Origin: CAZCPB01 sp044223975 | GTDB lineage: Bacteria > Planctomycetota > Phycisphaerae > Phycisphaerales > UBA1924 | Assembly (NCBI GenBank): GCA_044223975.1 | Contig: JBGALI010000005.1 | Coordinates: forward strand, 62,001 to 126,000 | Reading direction: 5' to 3' | DNA: 64,000 nt | Part shown: positions 45,694 to 55,102 of the stretch, piece after piece | Numbering within the stretch: position 1 is the stretch's first letter | Layout: each line of letters opens with the position of its first letter | The notes under the pieces: model-generated | Seen by the model: the letters and a program-made list of their open reading frames with translations, nothing else | Told to the model about the DNA's origin: nothing | The model's database searches: none | Made by a program: the position numbers and the translations under genes

Positions 45694-46127
45694 GATCTTC
45701 GGATGTGGTAACGGCGGAGGCTGAGACCAAGGGCGGGCCGTGCGGCGCCGTGATGCGGCGGTACGACGCGTCCATGATCGCGTGGTCGTTGGTGGTCGCG
45801 GCGACGATGATCGCCTCGAGCGTGCTTATCCGCACGTGCGAGATGCCCGTGGTGGTCAAGCTGCTCACGGCCCTCACGCCGGTGGTGCCGTTCGTGTTCG
45901 TGCTCTTGATGATGGTCCGCGCCGCGCGGCATCTCGATGAGATGTGGTCGCGGGTCCAGGCCGAGGCGCTGGCCGGCACAGTGATCCTGACCGCGATCGG
46001 GAGCTTTGTCTGGGGCCAGCTCCAGAAGGCGGGGTTTGTGGAGGCTGCCGACGTTTCTCTGCTGTGGCCCGTCATGGCCCTGCTATACGGGGCGTGTTTC
46101 GCGCTGGCCAGGCGCCGGTACGCGTGA
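45690..46127 (+). CDS. Small membrane protein coupled to the XRE regulator
   Basis: 145 residues with about four hydrophobic segments (MIAWSLVVAATMIASSVLI, LLTALTPVVPFVFVLLMMV, ALAGTVILTAIGSFVWG, LLWPVMALLYGACFALA). A conserved-looking charged loop (RAARHLDEMWSRVQAEAL) lies between helices 2 and 3. The ATG overlaps the regulator's stop, with GGAAGGA upstream. Pairs of a small XRE regulator and a membrane protein of this size occur in many bacteria, but the function is unknown. Confidence 0.85.
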   Translation: MRSSDVVTAEAETKGGPCGAVMRRYDASMIAWSLVVAATMIASSVLIRTCEMPVVVKLLTALTPVVPFVFVLLMMVRAARHLDEMWSRVQAEALAGTVILTAIGSFVWGQLQKAGFVEAADVSLLWPVMALLYGACFALARRRYA

Positions 46128-46154
46128 AGAGCGAGATACCCTGATCCGACAATG

Positions 46155-46172
46155 TCCGCACGGTTGTGCGGA
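46155..46172. promoter_or_regulatory. Perfect hairpin upstream of the serine hydrolase
   Basis: TCCGCAC-GGTT-GTGCGGA is a perfect 7-bp stem with a 4-base loop, 19 bases before the ATG at 46192. No T-tract follows. It could be an operator or affect translation start. Confidence 0.4.
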
Positions 46173-46191
46173 TTCATCGTGGAAACCCAAG

Positions 46192-48588
46192 ATGCATAGC
46201 GACTTTGTCCGCGCCGCCCGTGTGTCCGCCGCGTTCGTCGTCTTCACCACCAGCGCCGCGGCCCTCGCGCAGGATGCGGCGCTCACGCAACGCCTCGACG
46301 CGATGTGCGCCAAGCTCGACAAGAAGCGCGAGGAGCTTCACATCCCCGGCATGGCGATCGCCGTCGTCAAGGACGACAAGGTCGTGCTCGCCCGCGGCTT
46401 TGGCGTGCGCGATGTCGAGAAGAACATCCCTGCCGACGAGAAGACGCTCTTTGCCATCGGCAGCTCGACCAAGGCCTTCACGTCGGCCCTGTGCGCCATG
46501 ATGGTCGACGAGGGCAAGATGACCTGGGACGAGCCCGTCAGCACGCTCCTCCCGATCTTCACGCTCAACGACCCCGCCGCCAAGGACGCCACCATCCGCG
46601 ATGTGCTCTCCCACCGCACCGGCGTTGCGCGCACCGATCTGCTCTGGTACGGCGGCACGGCCACGATCGACCAGGTCTACTCGGCGCTCGGCCGCGCCAG
46701 GCTCAAGGACAAGTTCCGCCAGGCCTTCAACTACAACAACAACACGTACTCCGCGGCCGGCTTTGCCGCGGCAAAGGCCGCCGGCACCGACTGGAACACG
46801 CTCGTCAAGACCCGACTCTTTACGCCCTTGGGCATGGCCGACACCAACACGTCGGTCCCCGCGACCCTGGCGGCGCCCGACGCGGCCAAGGGCTACACGT
46901 GGGACGAGAACGACAAGAAGTTCACGTTCCGTCCCATGCGCAACCTCACCCTTGCCGCGCCCGCCGGGGCGATCAACTCCAACGTCGTTGACATGGCCCG
47001 CTGGGTCCGCCTCCAACTCGGGCGTGGCACGTTCGAGGGCAAGAAGCTGATCTCCAAGGACGCGCTCGAGGCCACCTGGTCCAAGCAGATCGACCTGGCC
47101 CCGGGCATCGGCTACGGCATGGGCTGGATGCTCCACGACTGGAACGGCAAGAGGGTCGTCGAGCACGGCGGGAACATCGACGGCTTTGCCGCCGAGGTCG
47201 GCATGCTCCCCGATCAGAACGTCGGGTTCGTCCTGCTGCTCAACGTCTCGGCCTCCCCCCTGCAGGCCGAATCGCAGGGGATGGTGTGGGACGCGCTGCT
47301 CCCGTCCGACACGCCCGCGGAAGCCGGGGCGATCCCCGCCGACAAGCTCGCCGAGTATGTCGGTGAGTACCCGTTCGCGGCACTGGGCGTGACGATCAAG
47401 GCCCTGGTCAAGGACGGCAAGCTGTGCGTCGACGTGCCCGGCCAGACCGTGTACGAGCTCAAGTGGCCCGACGCCAGCGGCAAGTGGTTTTTCGCGCTGA
47501 CCAACACCATCGCCGTCGGGTTCGTGCGCAACGACAAGGGCCAGATCACGTCCATGACGATGTACCAGGGGGGCCTGGAGATGGACCTGCCGCGCAAGGG
47601 GGCCAAGCTCCCGCCCGCCCCCTACACCGAAGCCGAGCTGAAGCGGTACACCGGCGAGTACCACTTCGAGTACCTCGGCCGCTCGGAGGACTGGAAGGTC
47701 TTCGTGCGCGACGGCCGCCTGGCCGTGACCGTGCCCAAGCAGTTCACCTTCACGCTCATGTGGCCCGACGCCAAGGGCACCTGGGTCTTCCAGGAGCTCA
47801 AGGCCCTCACCACCGAGTTTGAGAAGGGCCCCGACGGATCGATCGTCGCGATGAACGCGCACCAGGGCACCATGGATTTCCACCTGCCGCGCAAGGGCGG
47901 CGCCGCGGCGCAGGCCGCCCTTCCCACGCTGGATTCACTGATGGAGAAGCGCAAGGCCGCGGGCGCTGGCTTCGCCGCCGCGGGCGTCGTGCGCATGACG
48001 GGCACGGTGGAGATGCCCGCGCAGGGAGTCACCGGCACCGTGACCACGGTCATGTCCGGGACCGACCGCTTCCTGAACCTCGTCGACTTCCCGCCCTTTG
48101 GCTTCATCCACGCCTCGTGCGACGGCACGACCGTGATGGCCGAGTCGATCGGGGAAGAGTTCCACGAGATCAAGGGAGCCAAGCGCGATGAGATGATCCG
48201 CCAGGGTCCGGGCACGTTCTGGGCCGATCTTCGCACACTCTACGACACCGTCGAGGTGACCGGCGAGGACACGGTGGACGGCGCGAGGGTGATCGTGGTG
48301 AACGCCTCGAAGCAGGACGGGAAGGCGCGCACCCGCGCCCTGCTCAACCCCGAAAACGGCCTCCCGGTGCGCGAGGAGACCACGACCACCGTCGAGGGCG
48401 TGGGCGCGATCCCGGTCACGTTCACGTACTCCGACTACCGCACGCAGGCGGGAATGGTCCTGCCGTTCAAGATCGCGATCGGCAACGACATGACGGGCGG
48501 GCTGGAGCTGGTGTACACCGAGGCCAAGGCCGGGGAGAAGCCAGCGGCCGATACCTTCGTGCTCAAGCCGGCGCACCCCGCGAAGTGA
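46192..48588 (+). CDS. Secreted beta-lactamase-family serine hydrolase with C-terminal repeats
   Basis: 798 residues from the ATG at 46192, which begins a signal peptide ending at AALAQ. The penicillin-binding/class C beta-lactamase-like catalytic triad is present: S91-x-x-K94 (SSTK), Y181-N-N183 and H325-G-G327. After about residue 380 come two similar DUF3471-like segments, each with a YVGEY/YTGEY start and a ...W...Lp.KG end. A C-terminal beta-rich domain from about 590 resembles LolA/LolB-like lipid-binding folds (MTGTVEMPAQGVTGTVTTV ... YSDYRTQAGMVLPFKI). It may be a D-amino-acid peptidase or esterase; the substrate is unknown. Confidence 0.88.
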   Translation: MHSDFVRAARVSAAFVVFTTSAAALAQDAALTQRLDAMCAKLDKKREELHIPGMAIAVVKDDKVVLARGFGVRDVEKNIPADEKTLFAIGSSTKAFTSALCAMMVDEGKMTWDEPVSTLLPIFTLNDPAAKDATIRDVLSHRTGVARTDLLWYGGTATIDQVYSALGRARLKDKFRQAFNYNNNTYSAAGFAAAKAAGTDWNTLVKTRLFTPLGMADTNTSVPATLAAPDAAKGYTWDENDKKFTFRPMRNLTLAAPAGAINSNVVDMARWVRLQLGRGTFEGKKLISKDALEATWSKQIDLAPGIGYGMGWMLHDWNGKRVVEHGGNIDGFAAEVGMLPDQNVGFVLLLNVSASPLQAESQGMVWDALLPSDTPAEAGAIPADKLAEYVGEYPFAALGVTIKALVKDGKLCVDVPGQTVYELKWPDASGKWFFALTNTIAVGFVRNDKGQITSMTMYQGGLEMDLPRKGAKLPPAPYTEAELKRYTGEYHFEYLGRSEDWKVFVRDGRLAVTVPKQFTFTLMWPDAKGTWVFQELKALTTEFEKGPDGSIVAMNAHQGTMDFHLPRKGGAAAQAALPTLDSLMEKRKAAGAGFAAAGVVRMTGTVEMPAQGVTGTVTTVMSGTDRFLNLVDFPPFGFIHASCDGTTVMAESIGEEFHEIKGAKRDEMIRQGPGTFWADLRTLYDTVEVTGEDTVDGARVIVVNASKQDGKARTRALLNPENGLPVREETTTTVEGVGAIPVTFTYSDYRTQAGMVLPFKIAIGNDMTGGLELVYTEAKAGEKPAADTFVLKPAHPAK

Positions 48589-48624
48589 GCGCGTCCGGTC
48601 CGCGAGAGCCGTACCGTTCCCCGG

Positions 48625-48834
48625 ATGATCCTCGCCGCACTCCCCGTCGATGACTGGCAGTTCTGGGTGGTCACCGCGTTCGCCGCGGGGGCGGTCTTCG
48701 TCGTCGCGCGGATGGTCCTGCCGCCGGGCATGCTCCCCCAGCGTCTCCGCCGCCACAAGGGCGGCAAGCGCACCACGCTCACGGTCGGGGGAAAGCCGCC
48801 CCAGTCCCGTTCGGAGCAGAAGCCGCCGGCGTGA
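48625..48834 (+). CDS. Small single-pass membrane protein
   Basis: 69 residues: one membrane helix (FWVVTAFAAGAVFVVARMVL, about 13-32) followed by a basic cytoplasmic tail (RLRRHKGGKRTTLTVGG) and a polar end. No family is recognised, and the ribosome site is weak. The short size, membrane helix and basic tail make a real gene more likely than not. It starts 36 bases after the hydrolase stop and converges with the phosphatase gene. Confidence 0.55.
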   Translation: MILAALPVDDWQFWVVTAFAAGAVFVVARMVLPPGMLPQRLRRHKGGKRTTLTVGGKPPQSRSEQKPPA

Positions 48835-48852
48835 TCGTCCGTTCTCGGGCCG

Positions 48853-50553
48853 CTACTCGCGCACCCGCACCACGACCATGGTCTGGTCGTCGGTCCGCTT
48901 GGCCAGCCCGGCGAACTGGCGCAGCTCCCAGAACACCAGCTCGAGGATCCGCGCGGCCGTTGCCGCGGGCTCGGCGTTCAGGATCTTCAGCAGGACCTGC
49001 CGGAGGCGGGCCCGCCGGAACTTTTCGCCCTCGTAGTTGGCCGCGTCGGTGACGCCGTCGGTGTACGCGACGATCACGTCCCGAGGCCGCAGATCAAAGA
49101 GAGCCCGGTGGTAGCTCTGCGCCGGGTCGACGCCAACGACCATGCCGCCGACCGCCAGCTCGTGCACGTCGGCCTCGCCCGGGGCGCCGTGGTGGGGCAT
49201 GCGCACCACCAGCGTCGGCTCGTGCCCCGCGGAGCAGTACGTCAGGCGCATGTGCACGGGGTCCATCACCCCGTACCACAGCGTCGCGAACTCCCCGTCG
49301 CGCGTGTCGCGGCACAGCGCCCGGTTCACGCGCCCCACCACCTCGTCCAGGTCGTACAGCGACTCGGTGTGGGCCCGCAGGCTCGACCGCACCGCGCTCA
49401 TGAGCAGCGCCGCCGCCACGCCCTTGCCCACGACGTCGCCCACCACCAGGCCGAAGCTTCCCGACAGGTCGAGCAGGTCGTAGAAGTCGCCCCCCAGCTC
49501 GAAGCTGGGCTCGTACCTGGCCGCGATGTCGAAGCGGGGCACGTTGGGCACGCCCGTCGGGAGCATCCGCCGCTGCACGTCGACCGCCAGCTGCACCTGG
49601 CGCTGGATCCGCTTCTCTTCCTCGCGCTGCCGGAGCAGGCGCGTCTGCTGAACCGCGACCGCCGCCTGCTGCGAGACCGAGCGGAGCAGGCGCTTGTCCC
49701 ACTCCGTGAACGTGCGCGGCCGGCGCGAGTACAGGCGGATCACCCCGATCGGCCGGCCCGCGAACACCAGTCCCGCGTTGATGAACCCGGAGACGCCCTC
49801 GGCCTCGACCAGCTCGGGGATCTGCACCCGGTCGTCGGCCCGGAGGTTCTCGACCGTCACCACCTCGCCGCGGAGCGCCATCTCGTCGAACAGGCGGCGC
49901 TTGCTCAGGGCCTGCGGCTCCTCCAGCCACCGGCGGCTGAGGTTCCGCGACGCCATCAGCGTCAGGTCCTCCTCGCTCGTGCTGGTCATGCCGTCGGCGT
50001 CCTCGCGCAGCAGCACGATCGACCCGGCGTCCAGGCCAAGCACGTCGAGGGCCGATTCGAGCGCCACCTCGAGCACGCGCTCGAGGCCGCCCGCCCGCAC
50101 CAGGAGCGCGTTGAGCCGGTAGAGCGCGCCCAGCTCCTTCACGCGGTGGCGCATCTCCATCTCGTCGTTGCACAGCTCCGCCGCCGTCGCCGTGAGCAGC
50201 GACAGGGCCCGCTCCAGCGACTCCCGCCCCGCGCCCGACAATCGCGGCTCGCCCGCGTCGAGGAAGATCGATCCCACGGCCTCGCCGCCCACGATCAGCG
50301 GGAAGCTCGTGCCGTCCACGCCTGACGGGCCCATGATCTCGTACGGGCGCGCCCCGTGCGAGAACACGATCGCCCGCCCCTCCGGGTCGCGGACCTCGGC
50401 GTGAACGCCGGTCAGCGCCGAAAGCTCCGCGCACAAGCGCAGCAGCGACCCGTCGGTGAGAAAGTCCGTGATTGACCGCTCGGCACCGTGATCGGCGCCC
50501 GCGGCCCGCCCGGTCTCGGCGGCGGTGGTGGGGGTGGGCGTGGGGCTCGCCAT
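48853..50553 (-). CDS. PocR-GAF-SpoIIE (PP2C) phosphatase
   Basis: 566 residues from the ATG at 50553. A PocR-like sensory domain (about 25-140; AELSALTGVHAEVRDPEGRAI) precedes a GAF domain (about 170-300; LDAGSIVLLRED ... GVIRLYSRR), then a linker helix (RQREEEKRIQRQVQLAVDVQRRMLP) and a SpoIIE-type PP2C phosphatase (about 340-566). The metal-binding acidic residues are visible in ELGGDFYDLLDL, LVVGDVVGKG, YTDGVTDA and TDDQTMVVVR. It probably dephosphorylates an anti-sigma-antagonist in response to a cytoplasmic signal. No anti-sigma partner is adjacent. It starts 5 bases after the gene upstream, so the two are co-transcribed. Confidence 0.92.
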   Translation of the reverse strand: MASPTPTPTTAAETGRAAGADHGAERSITDFLTDGSLLRLCAELSALTGVHAEVRDPEGRAIVFSHGARPYEIMGPSGVDGTSFPLIVGGEAVGSIFLDAGEPRLSGAGRESLERALSLLTATAAELCNDEMEMRHRVKELGALYRLNALLVRAGGLERVLEVALESALDVLGLDAGSIVLLREDADGMTSTSEEDLTLMASRNLSRRWLEEPQALSKRRLFDEMALRGEVVTVENLRADDRVQIPELVEAEGVSGFINAGLVFAGRPIGVIRLYSRRPRTFTEWDKRLLRSVSQQAAVAVQQTRLLRQREEEKRIQRQVQLAVDVQRRMLPTGVPNVPRFDIAARYEPSFELGGDFYDLLDLSGSFGLVVGDVVGKGVAAALLMSAVRSSLRAHTESLYDLDEVVGRVNRALCRDTRDGEFATLWYGVMDPVHMRLTYCSAGHEPTLVVRMPHHGAPGEADVHELAVGGMVVGVDPAQSYHRALFDLRPRDVIVAYTDGVTDAANYEGEKFRRARLRQVLLKILNAEPAATAARILELVFWELRQFAGLAKRTDDQTMVVVRVRE

Positions 50554-50558
50554 CGTTC

Positions 50559-52583
50559 TTATTTTGCCGGTGCTTCGCGCGGGGCGGGAGTGGCCGGCGC
50601 GACGGGGGCCGCGCCGGGCGCGGGGACGTAGAGGTTGGGGTCGAGCCACACGCCGCGGAGCAGCTCGACGAGCCGCTCGTCGGACTTGGCGTCCGGATCC
50701 TCGGTCGCGACCTGCGCCATCGCGTCCAGCCCCTCGCGGGCCGTCGTCATGTCGCCCGCCTGGAATCCCAGGTACGCGATGAGCAGCGCCGACTCGCGCC
50801 GCAGCTTCCCGGTGCCCGCGATGTTCTCGCGGAGCTGCTCGATCACGCGCATCGTCCGCTCGACGTCGGGGCGAAGAGACTGGGCGTACCGCTGACCGGT
50901 GGTCTCGGGGTGCTCCGCAAGGAGCTGCCGCAGGTGCTGGCCCGCGGACAGGAACAGGCCGGCGCCGACCTGGGCGTGGATCTGCCCCGTCCGCGCCGAG
51001 ACGTCGCCCGGCCGGGAGGACAGCGCACGCGTGAACCGCTCCTCGGCGTCGAAGTACATCCGATCGGCGAGCAGCTTCTGGCCGGTCTTCATGTGATCGG
51101 TGTAGAAGTCGCGGCGGCCCGAATCGGACGGCACGAAGCTGTCCACCGGACCCGCCACGTCCCGGATCATCTTCAGGGTGTCCGGATCGATCCGCGAGCG
51201 GAGCGGCCGATCCCCCGTCGTGTCCGCCCCGTCGCGCGGAGCACGATCAGACAGGCCCGTGCCGGTCGAGTCGGGCTTCTTCTCGCCCGGTCGCGCCGGC
51301 ACCTTGCTCTGGTCCAGGAGGGACATCCGGTCCCGCGACTTTTCATCCTGCTTCTGCAGGTGCGAGCGCAGGTCGTCGAGACGGCGCTGCCAATCGGGCA
51401 TCTTCCCGTCCGATGTCGGACCGCCGGATTCGCGCCCGCCCTTGTCGTCCTTCTTTGTGCCGGGAAGGTCCGGCGTCGTGCTGTTCATGTCGTACTTGTC
51501 GAGCTTCTGTCGCAGGTCATCGAACGACGTGTTCTGACCCAGGACGGTCGCACCCTCCTGCGGGCCCTTGAGCACGTCGGCGCCCGGCTTGGCCTTGGCG
51601 CTGGTTTCGATGCGGCCGCCGGCCGAGGTGCCCGGCCGCAGCGCGTCGACCCGGGTGCGGCTGCGCTCGGCCTCACCTGCCGAACGCTCGGTCATGCCGC
51701 GCTGCCGCGCCGCGCTGGCCAGCGTGCGGTCTGCGTCCAACCTTCCGGCGCCGATTTCGTTGCGTCCAAAGTCCAGGGAGGAGATCGCGGTGCTCCGCGT
51801 CGCCATCCCCAGCCGGTCTGATATGTCGCCTCCGCGCGACGAGTCCGAGTACGCCGACGACGTGCCCAAACCTGACAAGCGTGCCGAGGGCCCGCCCAGC
51901 GCGGCTCCCGTGTTCAGGCCTCTGGCCAGCCGGTTCTGTGCCGCGTAGTTGCGATCGAGCAAACCATCCCGCTGGAGGGCGCGGTCCTCGAGCATTCGCG
52001 AAGCCGCGGAGTTGGCGAGCGACGGCAGCACACCGCCCGCGCCCTGTGTGATGCCCGGCTGGCCGTAGCCCGTCCGCGGTACATTGAACGAGTTGTAGTT
52101 CACCACGCCCTGCCCCGGCAGATACGCGCGGCTCGCCGGCCCGCCGATCGAAAGGGCGTTCTGGGCGCCGAACGTCTGCTCGCGCTTGAGCCCTTGGCTG
52201 GCGATCGTTGAGAGTTCAGAATTCCGCTTGAAGCTGTTCAGGGAGCTCGTGCCCAAGGCCCCCACGAACTCCGCGGGATCGGAATACCCCAGGCGGCCCC
52301 GGAACGCAAACCCCCCGGGCGCCTGGCTGAACACGACCGAGTTGCGATACTTTGCTTCGGCCGCAAAGTCGCGGCCCGCGCCGGCGTACGGGTTGTTCCG
52401 CGCGAGGTTGGCCGAGAGCGCGTTCCCGCCCTGGCTTGCCATGAACTGGGCCTGGGCCGCGGGTGCGATCAGCATCGAAAGCCCGACCGCAAGGCCGGCC
52501 GCGAGGGCTCGAGCTGCCGCGGCACGCCCCAAGGCGCGGCACCGCCCGCTCCGATGGCCCGAATTGTCCGAGCTTCCGGCCAT
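50559..52583 (-). CDS. Large secreted protein with TPR-like C-terminus
   Basis: 674 residues. A basic N-terminus and hydrophobic stretch (ARALAAGLAVGLSMLIAPAAQAQ) form a signal peptide. The central region (about 50-480) is Ser/Gly/Asn- and Arg/Asp-rich and looks disordered. The C-terminal 190 residues contain helical pairs of TPR type (TGQKLLADRMYFDAEERFTRALSSRPGD, then LLIAYLGFQAGDMTTAREGLDAM). It may be an envelope scaffold; the family is unknown. GGGAGAGG precedes the ATG. It lies upstream of the phosphatase gene in one transcript. Confidence 0.78.
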   Translation of the reverse strand: MAGSSDNSGHRSGRCRALGRAAAARALAAGLAVGLSMLIAPAAQAQFMASQGGNALSANLARNNPYAGAGRDFAAEAKYRNSVVFSQAPGGFAFRGRLGYSDPAEFVGALGTSSLNSFKRNSELSTIASQGLKREQTFGAQNALSIGGPASRAYLPGQGVVNYNSFNVPRTGYGQPGITQGAGGVLPSLANSAASRMLEDRALQRDGLLDRNYAAQNRLARGLNTGAALGGPSARLSGLGTSSAYSDSSRGGDISDRLGMATRSTAISSLDFGRNEIGAGRLDADRTLASAARQRGMTERSAGEAERSRTRVDALRPGTSAGGRIETSAKAKPGADVLKGPQEGATVLGQNTSFDDLRQKLDKYDMNSTTPDLPGTKKDDKGGRESGGPTSDGKMPDWQRRLDDLRSHLQKQDEKSRDRMSLLDQSKVPARPGEKKPDSTGTGLSDRAPRDGADTTGDRPLRSRIDPDTLKMIRDVAGPVDSFVPSDSGRRDFYTDHMKTGQKLLADRMYFDAEERFTRALSSRPGDVSARTGQIHAQVGAGLFLSAGQHLRQLLAEHPETTGQRYAQSLRPDVERTMRVIEQLRENIAGTGKLRRESALLIAYLGFQAGDMTTAREGLDAMAQVATEDPDAKSDERLVELLRGVWLDPNLYVPAPGAAPVAPATPAPREAPAK

Positions 52584-52628
52584 TCACCTCTCCCGCCATC
52601 CGGGTCCCAACCCATTGGACGCACAACT

Positions 52629-52634
52629 ATTATA
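52629..52634 (-). promoter_or_regulatory. Perfect -10 hexamer for the secreted TPR-like gene
   Basis: On the minus strand this reads TATAAT. The matching -35 position (52652-52657) reads TGGGGT and is weak, so an activator or an extended -10 may be needed. The expected transcript starts near 52622, giving a leader of about 39 bases before the ATG at 52583. The 292-base divergent gap (52584-52875) is strikingly A/T-rich between 52660 and 52810. Confidence 0.5.
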
Positions 52635-52875
52635 TCTGTTCGACAGCCCCCACCCCAGCAGTTCGATTCAAACCACAGAACAAAATACGAATATCAAGAA
52701 AAGAGTTCGATCACAAGCCCTCATCGGCTCTGCTTGCGGCGCGCTTGGCAAAAAGGACCGAACCCAGATCAGAGGTTAACCCAAGACCCAAACAAAAACT
52801 AAACAATAGGTCCGTGGTGCCACCGTCGCCCACGCGCCGACGGGATTTTCAACGCACCGCGCTAGCATCGTCCCC

Positions 52876-54684
52876 ATGCCCACGACACCCCCGTACTACA
52901 TCACCACACCGATCTACTACGTCAACGACCGCCCCCACATCGGCCACTGCTACACCACGCTCCTGGCCGACGTCGCCGCCCGGTTCGAGCGTCTCCGCCG
53001 CGGCTCGGGCAAGGACGTCTTCCTCCTCACCGGAACCGACGAGCACGCCGACAAGGTCGTGACCAGTGCCGCGGCCAACAACACCACGCCGCAGGAATGG
53101 GCCGACCGCAACGCCGAGGAGTTCAAGAAGGCCTTCGCGTTCATGGGCTCGACCCACGACGACTTCATCCGCACGACCGAAGCGCGCCACCGCGACAAGG
53201 TGGCGCAGTACGTTGCCGCGCTCCAGAAATCCGGCGCGATCTACAAGGGCGAGTACACCGGCTGGTACGACGAGAGCCAGGAGGAGTACGTCACCGAGAC
53301 CGCGGCCAAGGAGAACGACTTCAAGGGCGCGATCTCGCGCAAGCCGCTCGTGAAGCGCACCGAGCCGTGCTACTTCTTCAAGCTCGGCCAGTACCAGCAG
53401 CGACTGATCGATCTGCTGGGTGCGCACCCCGAGTTCGTCCAGCCCGACTCCCGGCGCAACGAGGTGCTCGGCCGCCTCCGGCCGCCCGCGGTGCTCAACG
53501 ACGTCCCCATCTCGCGCCCGGTCACGAACGACCCCGCGACGCAGTGGGGGATCCGCATCCCCGGCGATCCGGCGCACCGCGTGTACGTGTGGATCGATGC
53601 GCTCTTCAATTACCTGACCGTCGTCGACACGCCCGAGCGCCGCCGCTTCTGGCCCGCGAGCGTGCACCTGATCGGCAAGGACATCCTGTGGTTCCACGCC
53701 GTGATCTGGCCCGCGCTCCTGATCGCCCTCCGCGAGAGCGGCCCCGACCACGCGTGGGTCGAGCTGCCCCGCACCGTCTTCGGCCACGGCTGGTGGATCA
53801 GCGAGGGCCAGAAGATGAGCAAGACGCTCGGCAACTTCATCGACCTCGAGAGGCTCAAGGCCTACGCCGGCCGCTACTCGCTCGATGCGCTGCGCTGGTA
53901 CCTGGCGACCCAGGGGCCGATGTCCGGCGCGGACGCCGACTTCTCGCACGCCAAGTTCGTGGAGGTCTACAACGCCGACCTGGCCAACGGCATTGGCAAC
54001 TGCGCCAGCCGCGTGGGCAACATGATCGACAAGTACTTCGATGGCAAGGTCCCCGACCCCAAGGGACAGACCACCAACGCCGGCAGTGATTGGCCGGCGA
54101 TCACCGCGCGCCTGGTGGAGCGTTCCTGCCGCGCCCTCTCCACACTCGACCTCGCGGGCGCGCTCGGCGCCGCCACCGAGCTCGTGCGCACGGTCGACGG
54201 TTATATCAACGTCACCGCGCCCTTCAAGCTCGCCAAGACCGTCGAGGCCGACACGACCGGCAAGGCCCGCGACCAGCTCGCGGCAATCCTTTACCACTGC
54301 GCCGAGACCGTCCGCATCGCCTCGCTCCTGTTCGCCCCGGCGATGCCCGAAAAAACCGCGCAGCTCTGGAAGACCTGGAACTGCGCCCCGGCCTCGGGTG
54401 TTCCGCTCGCAGAACTCGCGGCCTTTGCAGGGCCGCATTCCCTCAAGCCCGGCCAGCCGCTGACCAAGGGCGAGGCGTTGTTCATGCGCGCCGACGCGGC
54501 CGAGGCGCCGCCGGGTAGGACTGGTACGCTGAAGCCCGGTGCCCACTGTCCACACGTATCTCTCGCTCATGCACGCCCGCCAAGCCGCGGACTTTCTGCT
54601 CTCTCGCGCCATCATCGCGCGCGTTGTTCCGGAGCACGACCCGTTCAACGGACAAGGCGTTTTTGCAGTCGTAACCGTCGATGA
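52876..54684 (+). CDS. metG: Methionyl-tRNA synthetase
   Basis: 602 residues. Class I synthetase charging tRNA-Met. The motifs HIGH (21-24) and KMSKT (313-317) are present, with LTGTDEHADKV and VHLIGKDILWFHAVIWPALL typical of MetRS. The anticodon-binding helical domain spans about 370-510. The C-terminus is odd: after ALFMRADAAEAPPG, where a MetRS lacking the EMAP domain could end, about 55 Arg/Ser/His-rich residues follow. They are read through the start of the next gene, overlapping it by 146 bases in another frame. A lost stop codon or a frameshift near 54530 is likely. The gene has its own ATG at 52876. Confidence 0.94.
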   Translation: MPTTPPYYITTPIYYVNDRPHIGHCYTTLLADVAARFERLRRGSGKDVFLLTGTDEHADKVVTSAAANNTTPQEWADRNAEEFKKAFAFMGSTHDDFIRTTEARHRDKVAQYVAALQKSGAIYKGEYTGWYDESQEEYVTETAAKENDFKGAISRKPLVKRTEPCYFFKLGQYQQRLIDLLGAHPEFVQPDSRRNEVLGRLRPPAVLNDVPISRPVTNDPATQWGIRIPGDPAHRVYVWIDALFNYLTVVDTPERRRFWPASVHLIGKDILWFHAVIWPALLIALRESGPDHAWVELPRTVFGHGWWISEGQKMSKTLGNFIDLERLKAYAGRYSLDALRWYLATQGPMSGADADFSHAKFVEVYNADLANGIGNCASRVGNMIDKYFDGKVPDPKGQTTNAGSDWPAITARLVERSCRALSTLDLAGALGAATELVRTVDGYINVTAPFKLAKTVEADTTGKARDQLAAILYHCAETVRIASLLFAPAMPEKTAQLWKTWNCAPASGVPLAELAAFAGPHSLKPGQPLTKGEALFMRADAAEAPPGRTGTLKPGAHCPHVSLAHARPPSRGLSALSRHHRARCSGARPVQRTRRFCSRNRR

Positions 54685-55099
54685 TGAACGAGCCCGCACC
54701 GCCCGTGAACTCCTCCGCGAGTTCGAGGGAACGGACCGTCCGGACTCCGACTGGGAAAGCCGGCTGCGCCCCGATCTTGCTCGGCTCCCACCAGAGACCA
54801 AGGCCCAGTGCACATGGTGCGGTCACGACCTTCAACTCGACGAGAGCATCCGCGCATGCCCGAGCTGTGCGCGCGAGATCGACATCGTTGAGATACTCGT
54901 GGCCCGCCATGGCCCCGATATTCTCGCGCCGTGCTACGACGACGAACCGGCCGATATTCCGGAGGAATTTCTCAACACCTCGGACCTTGCGTGCCCGGCG
55001 TGCAATTACACCCTCCGGGGACTGGCCTCCATCGGAATCTGCCCGGAATGCGGCTCGCCGTACTCAAAGGCCGACATACTCCGTCGCGGTGGCGGCTAA
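54539..55099 (+). CDS. DUF2007-like zinc-ribbon protein
   Basis: 186 residues from a GTG at 54539. The N-terminal 60 residues (LMHARQAADFLLSRAIIARVVPEHDP ... VVTVDDERARTARELLREFEG) resemble DUF2007 signalling-type domains. Two CxxC pairs (CTWCG and CPSCAR) and a second set (CPACNY, CPECGSPY) form two zinc ribbons. It overlaps the metG frame by 146 bases, which argues that the metG tail, not this start, is aberrant, because the conserved N-terminus lies within the overlap. It converges with der, 3 bases apart. Confidence 0.82.
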   Translation: MPTVHTYLSLMHARQAADFLLSRAIIARVVPEHDPFNGQGVFAVVTVDDERARTARELLREFEGTDRPDSDWESRLRPDLARLPPETKAQCTWCGHDLQLDESIRACPSCAREIDIVEILVARHGPDILAPCYDDEPADIPEEFLNTSDLACPACNYTLRGLASIGICPECGSPYSKADILRRGGG

Positions 55100-55102
55100 G
55101 CG

